From positions 62,001 to 126,000 of the forward strand of contig CALUZV010000005.1 in the NCBI GenBank assembly GCA_944325345.1: a DNA stretch of 64,000 nt, written 5' to 3'. Below, piece after piece: positions 1 to 8,865 of this stretch. Under the pieces are notes generated by a model. That model was not told the DNA's origin. It worked only from the letters and a program-made list of their open reading frames with translations, and made no database searches. Numbering within the stretch: the first letter of the stretch is position 1; every line of letters starts with the position of its first letter. The DNA comes from an uncultured Parabacteroides sp. (GTDB taxonomy: Bacteria; Bacteroidota; Bacteroidia; Bacteroidales; Tannerellaceae). Both the position numbers and the translations under genes were made by a program.

Positions 1-490
1 CATCGCCTTCTTGTGCAATGACACTTTCTCTTAATTCCCCCTTTAAATAGAAATGAAAAACAAACTTAGAGCTTAACACATCCAAACTCAGGAGTTCTGT
101 TTCTTTAAAAGCAAAGACTATCCCGACTTTCTGCTTGGCGGCATAAACTCGATTGATATCTTTCACAGAAACGATTTCCTCATACAATAATGAAGCATCC
201 GCTACTGAGCCTTTGAATTTCGCCCCGTTATCCAAATTCTCATCCACCAAACACCCAAGTTCCTGATCAGCTAACGACAACACAGAAACCGTTTCCATCA
301 GACTATTCACCACGCGCCCTTCTCCGACTAAGGGAACTTGCTTCTTAACTGTCCAATAGCCTGTAGTTGGATCTTGCTCCATCACAGGAGTTGGAGTTGC
401 AGTTTGCCCACTCATCTTGTTTCCGATTACCTGAAACAATACAAGCAAACCTATCAATGCGATTTTCATCAAATCCTTCATACTACTCAT
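1..490 (-). CDS. Exported protein, N-terminal part only (runs off the left edge)
   Basis: The frame is open from an ATG at 490 (a second in-frame ATG lies at 481) to the window edge, showing about 163 residues. The first ~25 residues form a hydrophobic export signal (core LIGLLVLFQVIG), followed by a short Thr/Pro linker (TATPTP). No lipobox cysteine is seen. I do not recognise the rest. The start lies 4 bases beyond the stop of the upstream fimbrial lipoprotein gene, so it is probably the last visible gene of the leftward pilus operon and may be a surface or tip component. That role is inferred from position only. Confidence 0.6.
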   Translation of the reverse strand, partial: MSSMKDLMKIALIGLLVLFQVIGNKMSGQTATPTPVMEQDPTTGYWTVKKQVPLVGEGRVVNSLMETVSVLSLADQELGCLVDENLDNGAKFKGSVADASLLYEEIVSVKDINRVYAAKQKVGIVFAFKETELLSLDVLSSKFVFHFYLKGELRESVIAQEGD

Positions 491-494
491 CTTT

Positions 495-2207
495 TTATCG
501 TTCTTCCCATAAAGATTCGACATTCAATACATCCATAGAAGATAAATCCGGCAACTCTATTGGCAAACTAAAATCACTTAGACTCGAACCAAACCCGGTT
601 ATAGTTGCATTATCTCCGCTCATTTTAACATTAATATCTTCTTTTAATACCCCAAGTTCTTCCGCTGACATTGCAGGCGAATCTCCTGCTGTCAGTATAT
701 CAAAAGGTAAGGCTTCCTCCATATTACAAGAAATAATGCCATCTTTCGTTTGAGTCCAACTAGATTTTAAATTCAACCGATAAACCGGATGATAGCTATA
801 TACCCGCTTTTCATTCTTTCCTTGCTGGTCGGCAGATAACGTAAACGGTATTTTCCATTCCGCACTCGCATCCCCATTTAATACAATCTCTGATACCCAA
901 TCCGCAGCAGAACTTGAAAAGCCAACCCAATTAAATCCTTTATAGGTTACTTCACTGCCTTCATCCAAAGATCCTTCTAAATCAATTGCTATACTTGGAG
1001 ACGAAGTATAATTTCTGTCTGCTGTCCATCGATTATTCAAATAATATCGGTCATTGACTACGGCACCTTCTTTATAACTGACTTTAGCTGTTTGATAAGT
1101 ACTAATGTCATATTTTTGCCAATCGCTTTTCAAAACGGCATTGTCGTTCAAATATCCAAACAAATAAGATAATACTTGATTCAAAAACTCGGAATCACCT
1201 GTTTCTTCATCTACCGCAAACATATACTGTAAGAAAACCTCTTTTCCAGTTCCCTCTATTTGCGTTTTTAAGGTACGCATAGCCTCAGCATATTTTTCCC
1301 ACTTTGCTTTCTCGGCCTTTTGCTCATCTGTTAATTCTGCACCATCAACGCCAACAATGTTACCAGCTAAATTATCATATATAGTCGCAACTTCATCTAA
1401 AAAGGAAGACACAGAAGTTACTACTTGCCTTGCCCAATAATCATAATTATCCGAAGCCATGCGGATAAGCAACGGATTCAAATATTCTTTAATGACTTCT
1501 GGCAAGTTTGACCCAGTACTTGGATTTTCTGGACTTCCCTCTATCCATTCCGGCAACCTCTCAAACCACCAATCCGTCCTCGTTACCACCCTCTTCAGCG
1601 TTATCGGGCAGTTATAGGGCGTATTCCGGTCTTGTCCTGTGCCGTTGATTTCTGCTTCCGCCAGATAGAACATATTCCCGTCGTTGAAGGCGAGATTGGC
1701 GGGGAGTTGGAGGTAGGCTGAGGAATAGGATGGGGCTGCGCTTCCGTTCGTTGGCAAGTCTGCTCCAACCAGCGGGCTATTCGTGCCATCCCACAATGAA
1801 GCAGCGGCATTTGCTACGAACACCGCGCGGTAGTTAGAGCCTACCAAGAGGGTGTCTTTCAGTGCCTCGCGTTGTTCCCATGTCATATTGTCGCGGGTCA
1901 GGGGCCAAGATTCTGGATTACCGGCATCATCTGTTTCATTTAGTCCCGGTATCTCCCTCCGCTTCTCCAAAACATAGTCATTTTCTTGCTGGATATAGAG
2001 CAAGTAGGTCAGCGAATTGATGCGCTCGCCTTTTGCGGCATTGTCCTTGATGGCGCGGGTCGTTACTTCGCCCGAATAATCGACAATAAACTGGCCGTCG
2101 GCAAGGGCAATGCCTGCTGCCTGCCCGTTGTCGAGGATTTCTTCTTCGCACGAGGTGGCGCCCAGCATCAGCGCCATCCCTACCATTATATTATATATCT
2201 GCTTCAT
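495..2207 (-). CDS. Fimbria-associated lipoprotein (Mfa/FimB-like accessory or tip subunit)
   Basis: About 570 residues. Start chosen at 2207 because MKQIYNIMVGMALMLGATSC is a clean lipoprotein signal with the lipobox GATS-C; an ATG at 2231 would add eight residues that do not belong to the signal. After the Cys comes a VTTRA segment, the Arg-gingipain-type processing environment common near the N-terminus of type V fimbrial proteins, then a LTYLLY beta-strand block. Family placement is by resemblance and position in the pilus operon, 33 bases after the 389-residue lipoprotein gene and 4 before the next gene. By eye, the DNA for about residues 1-215 is GC-rich and the rest AT-rich, with a fairly sharp change near 1570. 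This suggests a mosaic gene. Confidence 0.7.
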   Translation of the reverse strand: MKQIYNIMVGMALMLGATSCEEEILDNGQAAGIALADGQFIVDYSGEVTTRAIKDNAAKGERINSLTYLLYIQQENDYVLEKRREIPGLNETDDAGNPESWPLTRDNMTWEQREALKDTLLVGSNYRAVFVANAAASLWDGTNSPLVGADLPTNGSAAPSYSSAYLQLPANLAFNDGNMFYLAEAEINGTGQDRNTPYNCPITLKRVVTRTDWWFERLPEWIEGSPENPSTGSNLPEVIKEYLNPLLIRMASDNYDYWARQVVTSVSSFLDEVATIYDNLAGNIVGVDGAELTDEQKAEKAKWEKYAEAMRTLKTQIEGTGKEVFLQYMFAVDEETGDSEFLNQVLSYLFGYLNDNAVLKSDWQKYDISTYQTAKVSYKEGAVVNDRYYLNNRWTADRNYTSSPSIAIDLEGSLDEGSEVTYKGFNWVGFSSSAADWVSEIVLNGDASAEWKIPFTLSADQQGKNEKRVYSYHPVYRLNLKSSWTQTKDGIISCNMEEALPFDILTAGDSPAMSAEELGVLKEDINVKMSGDNATITGFGSSLSDFSLPIELPDLSSMDVLNVESLWEER

Positions 2208-2240
2208 GCTCATTACCTCATAATTCATCATTCATAATTC

Positions 2241-3410
2241 TCAATTCTCTCCGTCCCACGCATCGTCGTCCACATCGACTACCGCGTTATTGTCGAAGCC
2301 GGCATAGCGGACTTCAAACTGCTCGGTCGTCATGCCGTTGAACAGTACCGTCGTGCGGATGTTTTTGCGGATGAGGATGTTGCGGTCGTAAGTTTCACTA
2401 TTCCCATCACTGTCGTTTATATCTTGTATGACAGCTATAGTCTTCCCATTCCCTTCTATATCTTTAAAAGGAATAAGAGTATTCTCTTCAGCATCTGCAT
2501 ACGCCTGCACCGCCAAATAGTACAACCGTCTCTCGTCCGTTACCGCCGGTGTTTCTCCTTCGTCATCTCCCTCAGCTAAGGTTTCAGAATCAAAGCCCGG
2601 CTTTACATCCGGCAAGAGGGAGATATGGATTTCCTGCTCTTCCGACTGGCTGGTTACGTTCCAAATAAACGTATGCTCGCTTGGCACTGCGGCTATCAAC
2701 ACCGAATCCATCGCCATATCCCGCACATACATTTGGGTCGGCGTTTGGAGGGTTATCTTGAAATGATGCACTTCGCCATCGAATTGGTCTGCCGGTATCC
2801 CCATATTCAGCACCAGCTCACCCGTCTGCCGCGTCAGCGTTACGTTTTCGGTCAGGGGGGAATAGGCATCTGCCCAGCGGTCTATCACCTTGCGGTAGAT
2901 AGCGAGGTCTTCGCCTTGCGCGGCGTTGAGGTTGGATTGATGTTCCAAGACCGGCTCGTAGTCGATATAGCATTCCCCGAAATCGTGATTCGGCTCTTTA
3001 TCCGCTTCTGTCTCGGGACCAAACAATTCTCCTCCTACCGTCGGCGTGCAGACAAAGGCGAACTTATACCATTGCCCGTACAGGCCGGTTACCTGGTAGC
3101 TGCTACCGCCCAGGTCTATTGTCTCCACGACGTGCAAGTCCTCTTCGGGTTGATCGTAGGCAGGAATTTCACCGTATTGACCGGGCTCAGGATGAACTTC
3201 CTCCGGAAACCCCGAATGCTCCTGCGCCCTCTCCGCCACAAACAAGCGCACCTGTTGTCCTTCGCCAATCCCGTTACCGGCACGGGTCGAAAGCTGGAAC
3301 GTCATTGTCCCGCCTTCGCCCTCCGGCAACACGTCCGAATCATTCGTGCAGCCCGACAACATAACGGCCGCACTCACTATTAACTTAATAATTGATATTT
3401 TGCAACTCAT
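2241..3410 (-). CDS. FimB/Mfa2-family fimbrial lipoprotein
   Basis: 389 residues. The N-terminus has a hydrophobic stretch and lipobox (VMLSG-C), so it is expected to be an outer-membrane or surface lipoprotein. A STRAGN segment near residue 42 resembles the TRA/TRAG signature of Bacteroidales fimbrial subunits. The middle contains the typical pattern of a short GLYGQWYKFAFVC-like strand and a LNMGIPADQ block, consistent with an Mfa2/FimB-type double beta-sandwich. It sits in the pilus operon, with stop and start 37 bases from the DUF4906-like gene upstream. Its exact role (anchor, accessory or tip) cannot be told from sequence. The gap to the upstream gene holds an AACTCATAACTC-type repeat (3408-3446). 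Confidence 0.7.
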   Translation of the reverse strand: MSCKISIIKLIVSAAVMLSGCTNDSDVLPEGEGGTMTFQLSTRAGNGIGEGQQVRLFVAERAQEHSGFPEEVHPEPGQYGEIPAYDQPEEDLHVVETIDLGGSSYQVTGLYGQWYKFAFVCTPTVGGELFGPETEADKEPNHDFGECYIDYEPVLEHQSNLNAAQGEDLAIYRKVIDRWADAYSPLTENVTLTRQTGELVLNMGIPADQFDGEVHHFKITLQTPTQMYVRDMAMDSVLIAAVPSEHTFIWNVTSQSEEQEIHISLLPDVKPGFDSETLAEGDDEGETPAVTDERRLYYLAVQAYADAEENTLIPFKDIEGNGKTIAVIQDINDSDGNSETYDRNILIRKNIRTTVLFNGMTTEQFEVRYAGFDNNAVVDVDDDAWDGEN

Positions 3411-3446
3411 AACTCATAACTCGTAACTCATAACTCGTAACTCCCA
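3408..3446. repeat. AACTC-AT/GT pentamer repeat in an operon gap
   Basis: Four to five head-to-tail copies of a unit close to AACTCATAACTC lie between two fimbrial genes. Similar pentamer-based sequence recurs as inverted repeats at 47741-47805 and 51110-51177. Confidence 0.6.
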
Positions 3447-3447
3447 A

Positions 3448-5892
3448 CTATCTCGGCACCACAACTTCATTCCCGTCGCCCCATTCATTATCCACATCGA
3501 TGTCGCCATTCACCTCGCCCTCATGGTCGCCCTTCCAAGCATTGTGTCGGCGGGCACAGATGACGTTGTAGTAGCGCGAACGCTGTCCTATCTCCTTCTC
3601 GCCATTATACATATTGACAAAGTAGGAGAAACCGGACGTAATACCATACGCGTCTGACGCTGAAGGCGTGGACGAGTGGAAAGGTCCGCCGAATTCGTAA
3701 GGCAGATAGACCGACCGGGCATTCTCGTAGTCCATATAAAAATCATCCTCATTATTGAAATCGAACGGCCGCGTATGCCCATATATCGCTTGCAGCTCAT
3801 TGGCAGCAGGCAGATACCAGACGATTTCCTCCGCATCTATCTTCCCGTTTCCGTTGCGGTCGCGGTTCTTCCCGATGGCATAGCCGAGGGCGATGTCCGA
3901 GGGAATCCCGTCCGGATAATAAGCCTTGACATCCGACTCATCGTCCCACAACGCCATGTGGTACAACTCGCGTGTATTCTTCAATCCGTCCCATTGTCCT
4001 TTGGATATCAACTGGTCCAAGCCGAGACTCCAATACTTCTCGAAGCCCCACGCCATGTTCTTCTTCTCCATCACCTGCTCAATGTAAAACGTATCGAGCA
4101 CTTCCTTCAGCAGATTGTTCACATCTTGCCTGATATGGAGAATCACCATCTGCGCAGCGTATTGCTCCACATCGATATAGACAGGCTCTGCCGTCCCGCT
4201 CTCGATGACAATCTTCCCCTTGCGGGTCTTCACGCCCATGTTTACCCGGTCGCCACCTCCTAAATCAGGCTTAGTGGCATACCACGGGTTCTCTCGCGGA
4301 CTATTTATCTTCGGAATAAACTCGTCGGTATGCACATAGATATAGTTCAGTCCCCCGCCCCCGCTCAGGCTAAACTGCGCCACGTCGCTCTTGGGATTCG
4401 TATCCCCGGCCTTGCGAGGCTTATAGCTCGGCGAGGTCGATATTTCGAGCCACGGTGTCTTGTCCGGGTCCACTACGCGTGCCGTCCAGTTGGTCTGCGA
4501 GTAGAGCAAGGTCTGGAGGACGTTGAAGTGGGCGTCGAGGATGGCGTTGTCGTAGTAGATGGCGAGGTTGCCTTGCGCTTCGGAATAAACACGGGTATCG
4601 TATTTGTCTTCCGTATAAATCTTTATATCATAAATGTAATTATGGTTACGCTTCACATTGAAGTCAGCGTAATTGTCTTTACCTAAATATACATAGTAAC
4701 GCACCTTCGATGCCTCATATTTTCCTACCGCATTTACTCGTTGGTAAACGCCTTCTATCACTAAATAGGAAGCTCCGGGGAAACCAATGTGAGTATCAGT
4801 ATAGCCTTGGTTTGTCCTATCAAAATAATGCGCCAACATCCGCTTGTTTATCTGGCGATACATCATAAACAAGTCTTTGCCTTCGTAATGTTTATCATCT
4901 GTACCACCGGTAACGCCCCTCAAACTCGAAAGGTCGTTCCAAGTCGTAGTACCGTCATCAAGCGTCCAATCTCGCGAACCGGTCCAGTTTTCTCCACCTG
5001 TCCCATTATTATAATCATCATACACCGCCCCGCGTCTATTCTCAAACTGATAGAAGGTAGCGTAATTATATTCCTTTCTGCTATCATCGGTTTGCGGTTC
5101 GTAATCGATGCGATAACCGGCTTTTGCATCATCATCATTGAAATAACCGGCATCTGTATAATCATCTCCCGCATTTAATTCTTGTTCGTCCTCGGCTACT
5201 TGCTGCTCATAACCATGTCCCAACAAATAACTTCCCTTCGGGATATTATACATAAACATCCCCGTGATGGCAAACTCATCCGTCTCTTCATCCGGCATGA
5301 AATAAACTTTGAACTCCAATTTCGCCGCCAGCCGCGCCACTTCTATTGTATATATCTCTTGAAAATCACCACTTTCTTTAAGCGGAGCAGACCCCGACAT
5401 CACAAACCCGCTGCTCGCATTCGCCCCGTCTTCGGTCTCTATCGTCAGCACTATCGCTTGCAAGTCTTGCAAGGTTGTAGTCTTATCTTCATCCAAAAGT
5501 TCCGACTTTACTCCTTCTACTGATATTGGATTACCATCATCATCGTACTCTGTTTGCTCTTCCGGCAAATTGCAAAACGCATAAACCGTCGCGTCATCGC
5601 CCGACAAATACATCCGCACCGAGTTATCCCCCGTCAGCGACTCGAAATAAGCCCGCTTAAGAATGTTGTCGCTCGCATCCGTTACCACCAGCAGCACATT
5701 CTCAATCGCCTCTTCCGCCTCCGTCTCACCAGACCGCGTATAAATCTCCGCCGCGTTCTCTACGCCGAAGCGGAAGGTAACCATCCCTTCGGTCATGCCG
5801 CCCTCGCCCGAGAAACCTTCCTCGAAGTCGTCCTGGCAACCTGCCATGAGGCATACCATAAATAATATGTACAAGATTCCACGTACTTTCAT
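3448..5892 (-). CDS. DUF4906-like fimbrial tip lipoprotein with Lcl/FISUMP-like C-terminus
   Basis: About 814 residues. Start at 5892 gives a lipoprotein signal (MKVRGILYILFMVCLMAGC); an upstream ATG at 5937 would add a charged 15-residue lead and is rejected. The N-terminal third has the fimbrial pattern YTRSGE ... IENVLLVVTD ... YAFCNLP. The C-terminal ~150 residues contain a calcium-loop-like DRNGNGKIDAEE segment running into EIVWYLPAANEL and ending ICARRHNAW. This is the WxLPxxxEL ... CARR pattern of lectin-like Lcl/FISUMP domains that cap many Bacteroidales fimbrial tips. A role as a pilus tip adhesin is inferred. Upstream lies a palindromic 23-bp repeat array. Confidence 0.75.
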   Translation of the reverse strand: MKVRGILYILFMVCLMAGCQDDFEEGFSGEGGMTEGMVTFRFGVENAAEIYTRSGETEAEEAIENVLLVVTDASDNILKRAYFESLTGDNSVRMYLSGDDATVYAFCNLPEEQTEYDDDGNPISVEGVKSELLDEDKTTTLQDLQAIVLTIETEDGANASSGFVMSGSAPLKESGDFQEIYTIEVARLAAKLEFKVYFMPDEETDEFAITGMFMYNIPKGSYLLGHGYEQQVAEDEQELNAGDDYTDAGYFNDDDAKAGYRIDYEPQTDDSRKEYNYATFYQFENRRGAVYDDYNNGTGGENWTGSRDWTLDDGTTTWNDLSSLRGVTGGTDDKHYEGKDLFMMYRQINKRMLAHYFDRTNQGYTDTHIGFPGASYLVIEGVYQRVNAVGKYEASKVRYYVYLGKDNYADFNVKRNHNYIYDIKIYTEDKYDTRVYSEAQGNLAIYYDNAILDAHFNVLQTLLYSQTNWTARVVDPDKTPWLEISTSPSYKPRKAGDTNPKSDVAQFSLSGGGGLNYIYVHTDEFIPKINSPRENPWYATKPDLGGGDRVNMGVKTRKGKIVIESGTAEPVYIDVEQYAAQMVILHIRQDVNNLLKEVLDTFYIEQVMEKKNMAWGFEKYWSLGLDQLISKGQWDGLKNTRELYHMALWDDESDVKAYYPDGIPSDIALGYAIGKNRDRNGNGKIDAEEIVWYLPAANELQAIYGHTRPFDFNNEDDFYMDYENARSVYLPYEFGGPFHSSTPSASDAYGITSGFSYFVNMYNGEKEIGQRSRYYNVICARRHNAWKGDHEGEVNGDIDVDNEWGDGNEVVVPR

Positions 5893-5937
5893 ATCTCGTT
5901 TTCTTTTCTTTCCTATCTCAATTTCTTCTTCAGGCAC

Positions 5938-6121
5938 CCTGAATACCGGTATTCAAACACCCTGAATACTCCTATTCAGCCTCCCTGAATACTCCTATTC
6001 AGCCTCCCTGAATACCGGTATTCAGACACCCTGGATACCGGTATTCAGCACCCTTGGATACCGGTATCCAATGCCTTTGGATACCGCTACCCAACGCCTT
6101 TGGGTACCGAAAGTATATATT
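5938..6121. repeat. Palindromic 23-bp tandem array (eight units)
   Basis: Units begin at 5938, 5961, 5984, 6007, 6030, 6053, 6076 and 6099, an exact 23-bp period. The core is the 18-bp palindrome CTGAATACCGGTATTCAG with 5-bp linkers. Later units change both arms together (GGATACCGGTATCC), keeping the palindrome. It lies between two fimbrial genes of one operon. Confidence 0.9.
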
Positions 6122-6217
6122 TGTCTGCCGGAAAGTATATATTTATCCGGCGATAAGTAGCTATTCGTTCGGCCGCAAGTAGCTATCTGTTCCCGAGTAA
6201 GTACTATCTTAATACGG
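6109..6217. repeat. Second, more degenerate ~22-bp array abutting the first
   Basis: Five units starting near 6109, 6131, 6152, 6174 and 6195 share AAGTA-TATAT or AAGTA-GCTAT cores with a 21-22 bp period. It continues directly from the 23-bp array, so the gap 5893-6277 is almost entirely repeat. No promoter or gene is visible in it. Confidence 0.7.
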
Positions 6218-6277
6218 GGTGATAGTAAATGAACTCTTACCCTAAGTTAGGGGATAGGGCCGGAGGGCGATGGGGTA

Positions 6278-8635
6278 CTAATCTGTTTTTATCTGACATG
6301 CCCGACGAATATACTTAAGAACTGTTCGTTGAGCACCATATAAACCACCACCCGTGAAAGTACCATCTAAAAAGATATCCCAAGACGTAACACCATCACC
6401 AGCACTTCCTGTCCAATAAGCTTCTCCAGCTTTTATTCCATAATTACCTTCTACCGATCTTGCCAATTTCATGAAACTCTCCATTTCATCATAAGCGGGA
6501 AGAAACCATACATCATAAATATCATTTTCTACGTTGTACTCCTTTTTACCATTATTTATAGTAAAACGTTGCACAGCTGAATAATAGAAAGCAGCTCCTC
6601 CATAAAAAGCACTTCCATATAAATTAGGATAATCATCAGCATCACCTTTAGCTCTTTTATAATTAGCCAAACCACTGGTTAATGGGAAGAAAGTTCTTAC
6701 ACCATAAGATCCTTGATATCCCCAAATATATTGATATTCTGTTGTAACCTTTCCAGTTCGATAATCTCTTTCTGTTCCTAAATCAAATCGGCTAAATCCT
6801 AAATTTTCATTTAATATAGCTTCATATTGATGCACATGAATCGTATCTGAACGAATAGGACTCGTGCCACTTGCATCATACGTATCCAACTGTATGACCG
6901 CAGTACGAAAATTACCTGTAAGATTGTCCGTCATCACTACAGGAAATTGTTTCATCTCATTTTTATCATCATCAGATACTTCATAACTATTATCGTATAT
7001 TCCTCCACCTAAATTTAAATAAAGCATTGAATTTTCTGAAGGATTATCCAAATCATATATAGTCAATTTCCATTTAGATTTTAATACGGAAGGATTTATC
7101 CTTAACCATAAACGCGGTGCTCTCAATTCCTCGTGTATTGAGTAATCACCTGTAAATATCCCCACAGGCGTTACATCATCTATCCCAATGCAATCAAAAA
7201 TATAGCGTTGAGTTGTGTAAATACCATCATTACCCCAAAGTTCCATCGTACAAAATATCGGCACACTCGGAAACTCCACCGGAATCGTCTCCCCCGTCCA
7301 TTCCTTCGGCACCACCGTTATCTTCTGCCCCAGCAGGCTCATCGGCTCGTCGATATCGTCATCCTTATTGCCGATATGGTAGATGTAGTTCGGAAGGATG
7401 TCGTAGGAAGTAGTGTTTTGTGAATCTATCGTTGCGCCACTTTCGTCCGTCAATTGGCCATCCGGGTCATCACTGCGCACGGCGTTGAAGGTTTTCGCAA
7501 GCTTTTCATTTCCATTCTCATCCTTTCCCAATAATTCAACAGACAAGGTGGCTTTTCCTTCCACATGTTTAATTGGGATAAGGTAGGCACCAAGCAAGAC
7601 GGAGCCTTCTTTTATCCGGACATTCGTATCCTCAAATTGTCCCAGATTTCCTTCAAAAATCTCTTTTCCTTGCCCTTGTACTTCTCCTTGGTGCTTTTTT
7701 ATTATCTCTTCTGGTATCTTATATTCAGCTAATATGGTTTTCTCCTCAGTAAATATACCATTTGATGTCCCGAAATCTTTCGTCCGGTCATCCAAGCGGC
7801 AGAGATGTATCGCGTCGTTCGCTTTTGTATTCAGGCATAAGCGAATAGTGTTGATGTTATATGTTTCTCCAGCTTCCGTTATCGTCGTCGGTATATCATT
7901 CACATAGCACAGCACGCCAGCCACGCGCCGCTTCAGTTCTACCTCAGCTATATTAATATTATCCGGCTCGAACTCAAACTCGGTCCAGCCGGCGAAAAGT
8001 TCTCCTCCAAATTCTTTATTAGATAGTTTAGCATAGGCTTCTGCTAATGTACCGGAAAGCGTCAAACTACTTCCGTTTTGTAAACCATAGCACGTCTTCG
8101 ATGCCTCATCAAAGCCAATGCACAGCACGCGGTAAGTCCCGGCTGTCATAGCCCCACTCTCCGGCAAAACAAACTCGCGACCCTGGACTTTACCGTTGCC
8201 GTATTCGCCACCCCACTTGTTATTATATTCAGCTAACTCTTGTTCATATTTTTCCCTCTCTGCATCCGTCGGATTATCAGGGTCTGCAGGATTAAATTTC
8301 GGAGCATCTGGAGCTTTATACGGATTCCAAGCAACAAACTGCCCATCTTCCATACTCCCCAATTTTGTAGGATTTCCTTTAAGTTTATAATTGTTAAGGT
8401 CATTGGCATCGGTTCCTTCCAACTTATACAACACCGCCCACACTTCCTCCACATGATGATAGTCCCCGGTGCTTGTCAATTGGGTGCGTGTATCCAGCTC
8501 GCCGGTACTGAGGCGGATGACGATACCGCGCTCGGGCAGGCCGTCGATACCGCCTGACAGATTGTCATCGTCGGCACAGCGGGCGAAGAGCAAGGCCACG
8601 AGGAGGCCGCTGAGGATAGTGAGTAGGTGTTTCAT
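6278..8635 (-). CDS. Fimbrial tip or accessory lipoprotein with Lcl/FISUMP-like C-terminus
   Basis: About 785 residues. Start at 8635 gives MKHLLTILSGLLVALLFARC, a lipoprotein signal; the upstream in-frame ATG at 8740 would place 35 basic residues before it and read through a repeat array, so it is rejected. The N-terminal part shows fimbrial-type strands (GIVIRLSTGELDTRTQ, VEEVWAVLY). The C-terminus carries YDVWFLPAYDEMESF and ends IRRACQIKTD, the same WxLPxxxE ... RRAC pattern as the neighbouring tip protein. Residues from about 460 on are encoded by clearly AT-richer DNA (6278 to ~7250) than the N-terminal half, which suggests domain exchange. Adhesin function is inferred. Confidence 0.72.
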   Translation of the reverse strand: MKHLLTILSGLLVALLFARCADDDNLSGGIDGLPERGIVIRLSTGELDTRTQLTSTGDYHHVEEVWAVLYKLEGTDANDLNNYKLKGNPTKLGSMEDGQFVAWNPYKAPDAPKFNPADPDNPTDAEREKYEQELAEYNNKWGGEYGNGKVQGREFVLPESGAMTAGTYRVLCIGFDEASKTCYGLQNGSSLTLSGTLAEAYAKLSNKEFGGELFAGWTEFEFEPDNINIAEVELKRRVAGVLCYVNDIPTTITEAGETYNINTIRLCLNTKANDAIHLCRLDDRTKDFGTSNGIFTEEKTILAEYKIPEEIIKKHQGEVQGQGKEIFEGNLGQFEDTNVRIKEGSVLLGAYLIPIKHVEGKATLSVELLGKDENGNEKLAKTFNAVRSDDPDGQLTDESGATIDSQNTTSYDILPNYIYHIGNKDDDIDEPMSLLGQKITVVPKEWTGETIPVEFPSVPIFCTMELWGNDGIYTTQRYIFDCIGIDDVTPVGIFTGDYSIHEELRAPRLWLRINPSVLKSKWKLTIYDLDNPSENSMLYLNLGGGIYDNSYEVSDDDKNEMKQFPVVMTDNLTGNFRTAVIQLDTYDASGTSPIRSDTIHVHQYEAILNENLGFSRFDLGTERDYRTGKVTTEYQYIWGYQGSYGVRTFFPLTSGLANYKRAKGDADDYPNLYGSAFYGGAAFYYSAVQRFTINNGKKEYNVENDIYDVWFLPAYDEMESFMKLARSVEGNYGIKAGEAYWTGSAGDGVTSWDIFLDGTFTGGGLYGAQRTVLKYIRRACQIKTD

Positions 8636-8682
8636 GTCTGATTCCTTTCTGTTTTGATTGTTGTTGTTGCGGGGCCGTTTTC

Positions 8683-8770
8683 TCGTGTGTCCCCGACGAG
8701 GGCCTCGTGTGTCCCCAACGAGGGTGTCGTTTGTCCCCAACGAGGATGTCGTGTGTCCCCGACGAGAAAT
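8683..8770. repeat. 22-bp tandem array with CTCGT/ACGAG arms (four units)
   Basis: Units at 8683, 8705, 8727 and 8749 read TCGTGTGTCCCCGACGAG or a close variant plus a short linker. Each unit can fold with CTCGT/ACGAG arms. It occupies the gap between the fimbrillin gene and the downstream tip gene (8636-8865), where nothing else is seen. Confidence 0.85.
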
Positions 8771-8865
8771 CCGCCGCTTTCTGCTTCTTTTTGGCAGTAG
8801 GCGCCGGAGGGTGTGCAGTCCCTCCGGCTGGCCTACTGGTTTGATATGAAAAGGAGTTTGAATAA

